From the NCBI GenBank assembly GCA_905221605.1, contig CAJNDS010002313.1, positions 1,138,105 to 1,202,104 of the forward strand: a stretch of 64,000 nucleotides of DNA, read 5' to 3'. The notes beneath the pieces were generated by a model. It had not been told where the DNA came from and searched no databases. It worked only from the letters and a program-made list of their open reading frames with translations. Shown here one piece after another: positions 51,293-61,799 of this stretch. How positions within the stretch are numbered: position 1 is the stretch's first letter; every line of letters begins with the position of its first letter. The stretch is from Symbiodinium natans. Taxonomy: Eukaryota; Sar; Dinophyceae; Suessiales; Symbiodiniaceae. A program made the translations under genes and the position numbers.

Positions 51293-51390
51293 AGGGCCCA
51301 TGTACCTATATAGTATATACTTGGGCCCTAAAGCTACTAAATAGGGACCCCTTTGAAGCCGAAGTATATACTATCTAGGTACATGGACCC
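51293..51390. mobile_element. family-4 palindromic element
   Basis: GGGCCCATGTACCTATATAGTATATACTTGGGCCC to GAAGTATATACTATCTAGGTACATGGACCC; inner arm CTACTAAATAGGGACCCC. Confidence 0.88.
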
Positions 51391-51532
51391 TTTGGGCATA
51401 GTACTCTAAAACCCGGTAACGCAATAAGGCATGGAATGACCTCATTACCCCGGGCCTCAGCGGCATGAAAAAACCATTGGGACTCATGGGGGGCCAGTAT
51501 CTTTACGGTTTGGGGTTTCGGGTTTAGGGTTA

Positions 51533-51616
51533 GGGAAGTTGCATGGTCACTTGATATGGTCCCTTACCTCCTTCAGGGAAGTTGCATGGTCACTTGATAT
51601 GGTCCCTTACCTCTTT
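51533..51616. repeat. 42-bp tandem duplication
   Basis: GGGAAGTTGCATGGTCACTT and the following GATATGGTCCCTTACCTC occur twice in direct succession (51533-51574 and 51575-51616), differing at the last bases. A recent local duplication inside a longer element fragment. Confidence 0.92.
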
Positions 51617-52403
51617 CGTTAAAGGGTTTTGGAGTATGGGCCCTCGGTTCCCCAATGACGAGCCCATATTAAGGGACCAGTGCGCGGTTTAACGGTTCTG
51701 TTCTTTTGGGCATTCTAAACCCCAAACCCCAAACCCTAAACCCTACAAACCCCAATGCCAGGCTGGGCCAAGAGTCCCGTCTGACTGGCGGTTGGAATGT
51801 AATCCTCGGTCTCAGACCATAACAGGCACTTAAATCCTCTAAACCCCAAACCCCAAACCCAAAGCCCCAAACCCCAAACCCTAGTCCTAAACCCTAAACC
51901 CTAAACTCTATTTAGCCCCAAAGCATGTGGGGAGCAGGAGCGCGCGAGCCCTCGCGAGAACTGGGGAGGAATTTGCAGGGTTCGTCTACGTCGCTTTAGG
52001 GTTGGAGATGGTGTTGAGGGATTTGGGTGGCTTTAGGGTTTACCCCCCCCAAACAATTTTGGGGTTGTTGCGTATCCTCTGAAGACAGGGACGGGGGTTT
52101 GCCGACTTCTACCTCAGACGAAACCAAAGAAACAAGCCTTCAGCTTAGACGACAAAGCCTTTGCTTCCTCCAAATCAGGATCCCCAAGCGAGGAACTTCC
52201 TATGATGGCGGGTGGCGATACTACAGTGGGGTGCAACATTGGGGTGTAGGTTTACGGCTCAGGGTCTTCGGGTTTAGGGTTTCGGGTTTCGGGCTCAGGG
52301 TCTTAGGGTTCTAGTTGCAGGGTATAGGAGGCATAGGCCTTGAAGACTGAGAGTTTACACAGACTGGGGGAGTCTCTGAAACCTAAGCCCTAAAACCTAA
52401 ACC

Positions 52404-52466
52404 CTAGGGTTTAGGGTTTAGGGTTTAGGGTTTAGGGTTTAGGGTTTAGGGTTTAGGGTTTAGGGA
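52404..52466. repeat. (TTTAGGG)n tract after the last gene B exon
   Basis: About nine perfect units, lying just downstream (in gene B direction) of the C-terminal exon. Confidence 0.98.
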
Positions 52467-52478
52467 AACCCAAAATCC

Positions 52479-55400
52479 TCAAGCGAGAGGCCCAGTGAGC
52501 CATGTCATTTGCTCTTGCAGCTTGTTGATCTCCACTTCCACGAACGTCTGGAATTTGCCCTGGTTTCCTTAAGTCGCCGCCAAATCGTGTTAAGGGTTTA
52601 GGGTTTAGGGTTCAGGGTTTAGGTGGAGGGTTTAGGAAAAAAAGCTCCATTCCTGAGCCGTATACCCCAAACTCCAACATAGTAATGCCTTTGGTCTGGG
52701 TTCACACTGAAAAGTCCGTGCATAAGTGCCAATTACAAGACTAAGTTAGGATCCCTTTAACCCAATTTTGGTCCGTTTTACACTCCAGGGGGAACCTCCT
52801 TGTAAGGGCCTACTGTGAAGAAGAACGCGTCGGGGCCTAGTGCCCAGGTAACCTACAAAGGTGACTTTTTGGTGTTTGTACTATAGGGGGCCTTCATAAT
52901 TAGAAAAGGGTATTTGGGTGTTATTGTAGTGTACTATAGGGACCACACGGGAATACTATTAGTAACTATTCCGACTCCGACAGTACCTTTGGAATGTTCA
53001 TGCTTATGCATGTATAGCTTCAAGCACAGTGGTCGCCCTTGACAAACTACGCTCATCCTGATTGCAGGCCTTGGTAGCTCCATCTTCGAAACCCCCCAGC
53101 CCCCAAGTATGGGTTCTACAACAGCTTAGAGAAAGGTCCTGGGCCGCTAAACCCTAAACCCTAAACCCTAAACCCTAAACCCTAAACCCTAAACCCTAAA
53201 CCCTAAACCCTAAACCCTAAACCCTAAACCCTGTCCCAGTGGGCATACATTCCGGACATCAAAGAAACTTGCTGGGGGCGTAGGGGGCAGGAGGGGTCGG
53301 GGGAGTCGCGTTAACTGGGTCTCGGGCAAACACCCTCCACCCATTAAAATGTAGCACTTCGTAAGACACAGGCCTTCGCCTAAGCCGTACAAACCCAAGC
53401 CCGAAAAACTCGAAGCACATGGCCCGGGTGACGGATCAGCCATGTCTGATCGTGAATGAGCCTGGTGCTCGGATCACACAGGCATTCGTGACAAGAGGGT
53501 GGAAAGGTTGTTCAACTTAGGGTATGGGAACTAAGCTAGGATGGCCCTTAAAACCCTCAGAAAAGAAGTTCCTGAACAAGGGAAAATATGCAATGTCCTA
53601 AGGGCCTACCGAGTAAGAGGGTTTAACTACAACGTTGCGGCTGCAGTTTGCAGACAGCAAGCTTGGGCTTTCGAAGGCTTCATAGTTTAGGGTTCAGGGT
53701 CTGGGGGGTTTCCGAAAGTACCCGCTCTGGTTCCTTTAAGGGGATTCGGTTCTATTTTGGGGTAGAAAAGCGGTACCCCTATTTTGGGAAATACCCGTAT
53801 TCTGTGTAGACATGAGCCCGTTCATGATCGGTCTAGGGTTCAGGGTTCAGCGTTCAGGGTTTAGGGTTTAGGGTTTAGGGTTTAGGGTTTAGGGTTTAGG
53901 GTTTAGGGTTTAGGGGCGGGTTAGGGTATTGGGCTCACTGAGGCCGAATGACCCAGGATTTCCACCTCGAATCGTAAGGGCCCAAGTTCTCGAGGGAAGG
54001 CCTTCTCCACCATACATGGGGGGAGCAAACTGATTTATTCTTCTTGGATCCATATGATACAATGTTGCAGTCCGGATACCAAAATAAGCCAGAGGGCCGG
54101 GGGGGGGGGGGGATGTTGCCCCCCCCCCCCCTCCCCCAAAACCCTAAACCCTAAACCCTAGACCCTAAACCCTAAACTAACTTCAAAGGAGGCACTTTCC
54201 AACGTCGATGGCTCTCGCTTGACCGCGGAGCCGCAGGCAACCCATCAAGAACTCCTGGGGCTAAGTCAGTTTAGGGTTTAGGGTGACCCAGGAGTAACCT
54301 AGGAATAAATACCCTGTTGGGTTTAAAGGGGATTACAAGGGAACCCAACCCCAAACAAAAGGGAATAAGTGTCTACTCTGGGTCCTACCCATGGCCTGGC
54401 CCGGCCACTTCAGAACATCCGAAGATAGCGGTTCTCACAGCCCAAAACGCATACAGTTCTGTGGACATGCAAGGAGGGGCCCCCTTACTATACGAACTAT
54501 AGTTAAGGGACTTGTAACCTAAGTTAGGATCCTTATAACCCAATTTAGGGCCGTTATAACTCGTATAACTAGGGGTCCCCCTCCTTGTGAGCATGCTGAG
54601 TCCTTCCTGCAAGGTCTGGATATGCTCGGGGTTTAGGTCTTAAAACTTTTTTAAACTTGGGGTCTCCCTGGGGCTCTAAGTTCTGCAAAGAGTAGTACCT
54701 ACTTTGGGCTAATAAGCGGCTAGTATACTATATAGGTACCAAGGACCCTAAACCCCCCTACTTTGGAGTAAACCCTTTTTGGAGCCTTAGGGTCTCTTAG
54801 ATCTTTTGGAGCTCTTGGGGGTTTGAAGGGTTCGGCTGAAGGCTATTCCAGAACATGATCCTCTTAAACCCAGTACGGAAACATGTCACATGTCCCAAGG
54901 GCCTATCTGGCTACAAGGAGGGGGCCCTTCTAGGCTATAAGTAGAGTTCTAAGGACCCTAAACCCTAAACCCTAAACCCTAAACCCTAAACCCTCTGATA
55001 GTAATGGTCCGAGGGTTGAAGGCCTCCTCGCCCTGAATCCCATGTCCTCGATTTTCACGTCACCACCAGACTCGAGGTCCAGAAGTTTGAAGAAAGACCA
55101 CGCCTCAACTGCGATACCCCCTAAAATTGGGGGTTTAGGGTTTAGGGTTTAGGGTTTAGGGTTTAGGGTTTAGGGTTTAGGGTTTAGGGTTTAGGGTTTA
55201 GGGATCATGTGGGGGTTTCCGAAATCAGGCGTACCTTGTTGGGGTCCGTACTTTAAAGGGAACCCTACTATTTAGGGGGTCCATGTTGGGGGTGCCTTGT
55301 TTGCGTCATCCCCATGTCAGAAACCCCAGACTCTAAACCTCCCATGACCTTGAAAGCCGTAATCCTAAAGTCCTAAACCCAAACAGCATTGCAGCGCAAG

Positions 55401-58400
55401 CCAAAAAAATCCTGAACACAAAGCCCGCAACCCGCCCGCAATCCTGAATCCAAAGAGTACCGCAAGCAGGTTAACAACCCCCCCCCCAACCTCCCATCGC
55501 CTGGAAATGACACATCAAATGCGCGAAGCTAACCTGTCAATCTTTAAAGTTAAATGCTGCTTCCGAAAATACCCGAGTTCCTATAGCGCTTGTCGAAAAC
55601 CGCTCAATTCCTGCCTAAACCCCTGCGCCTTCGAATCGCAAGCCCCATCTCGGAACCCCGAAAGCACTCAATTGTACTTCGCATTTTGTGGCTGCTAGCT
55701 AGCGCCTGGCCCTAAACCCTACACCCCATATAAACCCTAAACCCTAAACCCTACACCAAATGGAAACCCTAAACACCTTAAACCCTCAATGTCTAAAACC
55801 CTAAACCTTCAAGGCCCGGATAAATAGAAGTTGCATGTGATTCAACACGAGCAGCTCGTTAGTAGTCATGTAGTTTGGGGCTTTTAAGGCGTCAACAGAC
55901 AGGCCTTCAAGGCCCCCGAAAGCCACACAAACCCTGTACATTGGGATGTTCCCCCTTGTACAAACAGTCCTTAAGGGTTTCGGGTTAAGGGTTAAGGGTT
56001 CGTGATTATACTAGGGGGTAATAGAATCCCTGTTAAGGACTATTTGTATAAGGGGGAACATCCCAACCTATACAACTTCTATAAACCCAAAAACCTCAAT
56101 CCGAAACCCGAACCCTGAACCCCAAACCCTAAACCCTAACGCCTAAAAGCCGAAAAGCCTAAAAGCCTAAAAGCCTAAAAGCCCAAAAACCCAAAAGCCT
56201 ACAAGCCTAAAAGCCGAAACCCTAAACCCTAAACCTGTAGGCACGGTCCAAGTTGCATCCCACACGTCAAGGCCCAGGACCTCCGAGAAGTTTTAAGGTG
56301 TCCAGGGTTTCTATGGGTTGTAGGGTTTAGGGCTTTGGGATGTTTAGGGTTTAGGGTTTAGGGTTTAGGGTTTAGGGTTTAGGGTTTGGGGTTTGGGGTT
56401 TGGGGTTTCGGGTTTGGGGTTTCGGGTTTGGGGTTTCGTGTTTGGGGTTATGGGATTGGTTTTGGATTTAGGGTTTAGGGTTCAAGATGTGGGGTTTCGG
56501 GGTTTTGGGATGTGGGTCTCAGAGTTTCGGGGCAGATTCGGGCTTCGGGGTTTCGGGTTTCGAGGGCTTCAAGTTCCAGAGTCTGTTGCTTCAGGGTTTG
56601 TAGGGGTCTTAGCCCTAAGCCCTAAGCCCTAAACCCTAAACCCTAAACCCTAAACCCTAAACCCTAAACCCTAAGCCCTAAACCCTAAACCCTGAACCCT
56701 AAACGCTCCCGAGGTCCTGGCGGGCACCCTACACATAGGGGTCGGCGGCCCATGGCCCTTGCAGGTGTATTACAAACGTTTGGAGGTAGGCCCTTTTCCC
56801 CCGGGTGACATAAGAATACCACGTTTAGGGTTTAGGGTTTAGGGTTTAGGGTTTAGGGTTTAGGGTTTAGGGTTAGGGTTGATCGGGTTTTGGGGCTTAG
56901 GGTTCGCTCCTAGATCCTGGTCTTGGAGGGACTCAGGGGTCTGGGGCACCTAGGGTTTTTGTTTAGGGTTTAGGGTTTAGGGTTTAGGGTTTTAGGGTTT
57001 AGGGTTTAGGGTTGTAGACGAATCACGGGTCTAGGGTTTAGGGTTTGGGGTTTGGGGTTTCGGGTTTAGGGTTTAGAGTTGGGGGTAGAACTTGAAGTCC
57101 CCCTACAGCCGACATTCGCATCCTGGCGAAAGCCCTCAAAACCCTAAGAGCCTAAACTCCTAAATCCCTGAAGCTCTAAAAGGCCATCCTTCCCAAAGGC
57201 TACACCCTAAACCCTAAACCCTAAACCCGAAACCCTAAACCCTAGACACAGTTGGCTCCCTCATGCCCGGCAACTGCCTCAAAGTACGCACGAACAGCGG
57301 GCGAGTTGATCTTCTCCTCGAAGCGTGCCTGGGTCTCCAGATGTCGGCTGGAGGTTTAGGGTTTAGGGTCAGGGTTTAGGGTTTAGGGTTTAGGGTTTAG
57401 GGTTTAGGGTTTAGGGTTTGGGGTTTGGGGTTTGGGGTTTAGGGTTTGGGGTTTAGGGTTTAGAGTTTAGGGTTTAGGGTTCAAGGTGGGATCGAACACC
57501 CTCAACCCCAAGCTCTATAACCCCTCTATCCTAGCCCCGCCCAAGCCCTAAACCCTAAACCCTAAACCCTAAACCCTAAACCCTAAACCCTAAACCCTAA
57601 ACCCTAAACCCTAAACCCAAAACGAGTTTGGAGAAGAACTTGGCACCTGATTTCACGGGGCCAAGGGAGGCCTTGAGGTGGTGAGGTTTGGGTTTCTTGG
57701 GGTTTAGGGTTTAGGGTTTAGGGTTTAGGGTTTAGGGTTTCGGATTTAGGTTTAGGGTTTTAGAAGGGCTCCTTGTTCTTCCACACCCGTCCCAATGTGG
57801 ATGGAGTTTCGGATTTAGGTTTGGGGGCATGGTGTTTAGGATCTAGAGTTGCAAGGGTGCCTCTAAACCCTGGTATCTATATGGCGCTGATTCGGTAACG
57901 CGCAAGAAAACACAAACCCGACACGCCAGGGATTCATGGGCTATTGACTATTGCTTCGGAACTTAAACAAAATTCACGTAGTCAGATGCAAAATAAGTAA
58001 GGTTTCGCGTGTAGGGTTTACGGTGCAGAGTTTAGGGATTAAGGTTTAGGGTTAGGTTTCAGGTTTGGGATACAGCCCTTATAAAGAAGAACATTTTCTA
58101 CTTGTATTTGTTGGGGGCTTCGCTATTTCTAGTGATGGAGAGGTTGAAAGGATTAGGTGTGGGGTTAAGGGTTGCAGGGTTTCAGGGTGTCAAGGCTTGA
58201 CGGGTTTAGGCTTCAAGGTTTAGCAGCTCACTAAAAACATCCGGCCCGCAACAACAGAAGCACACCCCACACATGGACTTTGGGGTTCTAAAGCCTAAAA
58301 CCTGAAGCCTACACCCTACCCTAAACCCTTCCCCAAAGGGTCCATGTACCTACATAGTATATACTTCGGCTTCAAGGGGTTCCTATTTAGTAGCTTTAGG

Positions 58401-61400
58401 GCCCAAGTTATATACTATATAGGTACATGGACCCTCAGGGTTATAAACCCTGCATTGAAACAGTCAACGGCTTTGGACGTTTCATGACTCGGTCACAATT
58501 GGGGCGAAGTGTCGGGACCCGGAGATTCCACCAGAGCCCTAAAGGGCTTAAGATTTATAGCAGAAGCCAAAAAGTTGGAAAGTCAAAAGCCTCAATTCCT
58601 AAGAGTAAAGTATAGGAAATCCCAGCACTTTCTGTCCTTAAAAAGCTTTCCAACTTTTTGGGGTTTAGGCTTCAGGGTTTAGGGTAAGACGTACGCATGC
58701 CAGGGGACGAAGGTGATGGTTTGAGTCTTCTCGTCCCCGATCTTGCTGAAGAGCTGGCGAATTCTGCTGATATGAGCCTGCTTGTTCCTGACATGCTCAG
58801 CTGGATATGCAACTGATGGACTAGAGTTCTATCTTAATAATTATACCCTTAAAGAACTTGAAATTGAAGCCCAAGTAACGGTATGACGGTATGTGTTCCC
58901 TATCTCAGACGTTGTCAAGAGAAAGCCTACACCCCCCTAATGCCTAAAGCAGGTTGAGATGCGGAGGCCCTTAAGCCTGGACGTGTAAAACAACCTTCCA
59001 AAGCCTTCTACCATTCTACCGCAGAAAAGTCTGTACCCCAGAGCAAGCAGGGGGGGGGGGGACGGGGAGGGGGGGGGGACGGCGGGGGGGGGGGGGGGGG
59101 GAAGGAGAGGGGGACGGAGGGGGGGAAAGGAGGGGGCGGGACGGGACGGAGGGGGGGGGGGGGGGGGGCCGGGGGGGTGGGGGGACGGGGTGGGAAGGAG
59201 GGAAGCGGGGTGGGGGGACGGGGTGGGAAGGAGGGAAGCGGCAAGAGAGCCTTGGTTGCACTGACACGGTTCCCTCAATTCAACTCAACCCTTCATGCAT
59301 CTTCAGCTTAAGGTTTCGATTGTCCCGGGTCTAGGGAAAGTGGGTTTGGGGTTTAGGGTTTAGGGTTTAGGGTTTAGGGTTTATTGTAAGAGCGCTGCAC
59401 CCTGAATCTCGGGAGCTTGGCTTCCGACTAGAAGTCCCTCAGTTGCCATGAGCACAAGGGCATAAAGGATACCAATCTTTCCTCACTTCACCCACTACTA
59501 ATTGCTTAAGAACCCCGAAACAACAGATAAAATCATATGCTTCTTTAACAAGGGTAATATAGGGATTTGTTGTTAATATTCTTTTGGGGTCCTTAAGCAA
59601 ATAGTAGCCCACCCTACTTTGGAGTAAACCCTGGAACGAAAGTGTATATGTTTTAAGGTATAAGTAGCTATAACTATAACAGGAACCCAGAACCACGAAC
59701 ACTATTACAGTATAGTACTCCAAAGCCCAGATAAAGGCTGCTGGGTGTAGGGTACTAAGTCAACCTCAACCCCAAACCCTAAACCCTAAACCCTAAACCC
59801 TAAACTACCCTAAACCCCAAACAAGGAAAGGAGGTGAGTGGATGGTGCAGGTCCCCTGAACCAGAAGACCTGAAGATAAAACCCCCTTTGAACTCCAGTG
59901 GTTGTGCCACATGTACAAACAAAAAAGAACATATATATATATATATACATATCCACAGATATATACAAACGTATATATATATATATATAGATATATACAT
60001 ATATAGTGTTTCTCATGAAGTAATGATATACATATTTTCTTTAAAAAAAACAGCGGACCCTCACAGCCGGCAAACTGAAAACCCGATTCCCTTTACAGCA
60101 ACACAAGCAGTGAAGCGTCTTCAGCACGGAGTGCACCATCGCCGCGTGGTCGTTCTGCGCGCTCTCCATGGCGGATTGGCCTGGGGTTTAGGGTTTAGGG
60201 TTAAATTAGGGTTTAGGGTTTAGGCTTTAGGGTTTAGGGTTTAGGGTAAAGGGTTTAGGGATGTTTGGGGTAAAGGCTTTTTGGGGCTTTGGTGTTTTGA
60301 GCTTTAAGGTTTTTTTTGCAACAGAAGTACAACAGAACCTGGGGAGAGCCTCGCAAACTTGGTACCCCTGCGCTGTAGGGTTTAGGGTTTAGGGTTTAGG
60401 GTTTAGGGTTAGGGTTTAGGGTTTAGGGTTTAGGGTTTAGGGTTTAGGGTTTAGGGTTTAGGGTTTAGGGTTTAGGGTTTAGGGTTTAGGGTTTAGGGTT
60501 TCTTCGATAGATCTGCTTGTCCCACCCTAGACCCCTAAAGCCTAATCCCCAAACCCTCTGTGGGAATGCATTTTCCAGATCCTCACTCCAGCGGATTCCT
60601 AACCGCTGCAAGTTCCAGCCCTATGTTTTTTAGGGTTTAGGGTTTGGGGTTTAGGGTCTAAGCGCCAAACTCTTAAGAATTAACCCTATACCTGTGGAGT
60701 TCTAGCAACCTTGTGGGGGTTCCTGCACCCGAGAGGAACCGAGGAAGAACATGGGTGCCCTTGTTTTGCCTGAAAGGGGCGTACAAGGGAACCTAAGCCC
60801 AATACAACATGTTATGACAGGGAAGAAGGGCCCCTGGTTCTTAGTAGGGAATGAAGGAAATAGGGCCTGTATATATATATATATATACCTTTTAATGGAT
60901 GAAACAGGGTACCTCATTCCCTCATTCCCTACTTAGGAATGCCTTGCCATTCGTGCAGTCTCTGAAAAGGGGTAGTTGGGTGTTCTGGCACGTGAAGCCC
61001 TAAACCCTGCTGTGTTTAGGGTGTAGCGTTTAGGGTAGGGGATAGGATTAGGGGGACCCTTGGGGAAATGGACCCTCTGAATAAGGTCCCTGTTTAAGAG
61101 AGCCAGAAGCGGGTTAAGAAGGGGTTCTCTTTCGAGTGCCCCCATTATCCTACCTAGGATAGGGTTTTGGGTACATCAGACATGCCTCGTAGGCTTAGGG
61201 ATCGCAGTTTGGGAGCCACGACGAGTGAGAACGAGCTCACAGGCAAAGCTGTACATACATGATGGCCATGCTAAAGTACGCCTAAACCCTAAACCCTAAA
61301 CCGTAAACCCTAAACTCTAAACTCTTAACCCTAAACCCTTCAGGCATGCAACCAAAAGACATCATCAATGCCTCAAGCCCTGTATCCCTTCACCCATCAG

Positions 61401-61610
61401 AAACACCACCGACTCACTCAGTGCCCGTGGGGCCGAAACCTGAACTGCAACCCAAGCACGTGCCTTTTCTCTAAACCCTAAACCCTAAACCCTCAAAACT
61501 CAACCCTAAACCCTAAACCCTAAACCCTACACCCTCAAGGGTGGACCCATGACCCTGAACCCTAATACCCTAAACCCTGAGGCCAAGATGCAGAAGACAG
61601 CTGTAACGAC
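52479..61610 (-). CDS. gene B: C-terminal half of a second EF-hand cation channel
   Basis: Nine minus-strand exons from 61610 to 52567 and below encode the end of S6 (VVTAVF), the post-S6 helix, a degenerate EF-hand, a second EF-hand (DLESGGDVKIE+E) and the C-terminal helix. The order and sequence follow gene A closely (for example [62 protein letters not shown]). All eight internal junctions keep phase: three GT, three GC and two GA donors, all with AG|G acceptors. Exons are 19 to 79 nt. The upstream part with S1-S6 should lie beyond 61.6 kb, mostly outside the window. A TGA at 52479-52481 could end the protein (...QEQMTWLTGPLA). Same direction as gene A, so a tandem pair. Confidence 0.9.
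52505..52567 (-). CDS. gene B exon 9: (R)NQGKFQTFVEVEINKLQEQM
   Basis: Acceptor CTTAAG|GAAACC. Joins the upstream exon as LI(R)|NQGKFQTFVEVEINKLQEQM. In gene A the same peptide is divided between a 32-nt exon and the 9160 exon. The 3' end is open to TGA at 52479-52481 or to a downstream splice. Confidence 0.85.
   Translation of the reverse strand, partial: ETRANSRRSWKWRSTSCKSK
53145..53231. repeat. (CCCTAAA)n tract in gene B intron 8
   Basis: About twelve perfect units. Confidence 0.98.
53433..53461 (-). CDS. gene B exon 8: (K)LIHDQTWLI(R), 29 nt
   Basis: Acceptor CACCAG|GCTCAT, donor GATCC|GTCACC (GT). Both split codons are restored by the neighbours. Gene A encodes LIH at the end of one exon and DQTWLI in a separate 19-nt exon, so the intron position differs. 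Confidence 0.88.
53706..53803. mobile_element. family-3 element (degenerate)
   Basis: GGGGGGTTTCCGAAAGTACCC...GGAAATACCCGTA. Confidence 0.6.
53845..53915. repeat. (TTTAGGG)n tract in gene B intron 7
   Basis: About eight perfect units preceded by TTCAGGG variants. Confidence 0.97.
54196..54254 (-). CDS. gene B exon 7: [19 protein letters not shown](K)
   Basis: 59 nt. Acceptor CCCCAG|GAGTTC, donor GGAAA|GTGCCT (GT). Supplies the closing Glu of EF-hand 2. Confidence 0.93.
54288..54390. mobile_element. family-7 repeat element
   Basis: CCCAGGAGTAACCTAGGAATAAA...GGGTTTAAAGGGG...GGGAATAAGTGTCTACTCTGGGTCCTA. Confidence 0.75.
54468..54589. mobile_element. family-1 palindromic element
   Basis: GCAAGGAGGGGCCCCC to GGGGTCCCCCTCCTTGTG; inside a gene B intron. 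Confidence 0.88.
54912..55000. mobile_element. family-1 half element fused to CCCTAAA repeats
   Basis: TACAAGGAGGGGGCCC...AGTAGAGTTCTAAGGACCCTAAA runs directly into four CCCTAAA units. The break lies exactly at the internal CCCTAAA of the element. Confidence 0.85.
55047..55103 (-). CDS. gene B exon 6: [19 protein letters not shown]
   Basis: 57 nt. Acceptor GTTGAG|GCGTGG, donor ATCGAG|GACATG (GA). EF-hand loop DLESGGDVKIE+E: Asp at 1, Glu at 3, Gly at 6, Glu at 12. Same boundaries as in gene A. Confidence 0.93.
55133..55203. repeat. (TTTAGGG)n tract in gene B intron 5
   Basis: About ten perfect units, 30 bp from the EF-hand exon. Confidence 0.98.
55210..55328. mobile_element. family-3 element
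   Basis: GGGGGTTTCCGAAATCAGGCGTACC...GGGGTCCGTACTTTAAAGGGAACCCTACTATTTAGGGGG..., directly beside a TTTAGGG tract. Confidence 0.75.
55942..56068. mobile_element. family-2 element with telomere-like insert
   Basis: TTGGGATGTTCCCCCTTGTA to TAAGGGGGAACATCCCAA. After the left CAGTCCTTA the element contains AGGGTTTCGGGTTAAGGG-type words, as in the 44168 copy. Confidence 0.85.
56257..56280 (-). CDS. gene B exon 5: 24-nt microexon VLGLDVWD
   Basis: Acceptor CTCGGAG|GTCCTG, donor GGGAT|GCAACT (GC). It joins AYFE| and |AWSFF to give the same [17 protein letters not shown] order that gene A encodes in one exon plus the next. Exactly eight codons, phase 0 on both sides. Confidence 0.9.
57278..57328 (-). 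CDS. gene B exon 4: [17 protein letters not shown]
   Basis: 51 nt, 17 codons. Acceptor ACCCAG|GCACGC, donor TTTGAG|GCAGTT (GC). Confidence 0.93.
57360..57480. repeat. TTTAGGG tract in gene B intron 3
   Basis: Units grade into TTTGGGG and back. It begins about 30 bp from exon 4. Confidence 0.96.
57545..57616. repeat. (CCCTAAA)n tract in gene B intron 3
   Basis: About ten perfect units, opposite in orientation to the tract at 57360-57480 in the same intron. Confidence 0.98.
58336..58437. mobile_element. family-4 palindromic element
   Basis: AGGGTCCATGTACCTACATAGTATATACTT to AAGTTATATACTATATAGGTACATGGACCCT. Confidence 0.92.
58566..58662. repeat. short inverted repeat
   Basis: GCCAAAAAGTTGGAAAG at 58566 and CTTTCCAACTTTTTGG at 58644, loop about 60 bp. 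Foldback structure inside gene B intron 3. Confidence 0.85.
58709..58787 (-). CDS. gene B exon 3: NKQAHISRIRQLFSKI and EF-hand 1 loop
   Basis: 79 nt. Acceptor GTCAG|GAACAA, donor ACCTTC|GTCCCC (GT). The loop GDEKTQTITF+AR lacks the position-1 Asp, the position-6 Gly and the position-12 Glu, so EF-hand 1 is unlikely to bind calcium. Confidence 0.93.
59050..59235. repeat. G-rich tract with internal duplication
   Basis: About 180 bp of G runs with GGGACGG and GAAGGAGG words. GGGTGGGGGGACGGGG followed by TGGGAAGGAGGGAAGCGG occurs twice at 59176-59240. Pro/Ser-rich frames on the minus strand are artefacts. Confidence 0.93.
59494..59609. mobile_element. family-5 palindromic element
   Basis: CTACTAATTGCTTAAGAACCCC to GGGGTCCTTAAGCAAATAGTAG with an inner AAGGGTAATATAGGG. 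Confidence 0.88.
59930..60006. repeat. (AT)n microsatellite
   Basis: TATATATACATATCCACAGATATATAC and further (TA)n. Confidence 0.95.
60120..60180 (-). CDS. gene B exon 2: (C)[19 protein letters not shown](K)
   Basis: 61 nt. Acceptor ACCCCAG|GCCAAT (AG|G), donor GCTGAA|GACGCT (GA). Split codons at both ends are restored by exons 1 and 3. Confidence 0.93.
60376..60500. repeat. (TTTAGGG)n tract in gene B intron 1
   Basis: About seventeen units, one TTAGGG loss. Confidence 0.98.
60839..60935. mobile_element. family-8 palindromic element with central (AT)n
   Basis: TTAGTAGGGAATGAAGG at the left and CCTCATTCCCTACTTAG at the right, TATATATATATA in the middle. Confidence 0.85.
61037..61160. mobile_element. 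family-6 palindromic element
   Basis: AGGGGATAGGATTAGGGGGACCC to CCCCCATTATCCTACCTAGG; matches 47322-47444. Confidence 0.85.
61592..61610 (-). CDS. gene B exon 1 in window: 19-nt microexon VVTAVF(C)
   Basis: Acceptor GCCAG|GTCGTT, donor CTTCT|GCATCT (GC). It encodes the end of S6; gene A has VFC at the matching place, and NVVTGVF is the usual form in such channels. Joined to exon 2 it reads VVTAVFC|QSAMESAQ. Confidence 0.75.
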
Positions 61611-61624
61611 CTGGCTGCGACAGC

Positions 61625-61767
61625 AAGCTCCCTCTCAGGCAGCAGCCCTAAACCCTAAACCAAAAACCCTAAACCCTAAACCCTAAACCCTGAACCCTAA
61701 ACCTTCCCAAACCCTAAACCTCCCTAAACCCTAAAGAACATCGGGGCCGCCTTGATATGTGTTTTTT

Positions 61768-61799
<32 letters not shown>

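Noticed and set aside
58937-59278. Pro-rich proteins on the minus strand
   Set aside because: Products of the G-rich simple sequence read in three frames at once.
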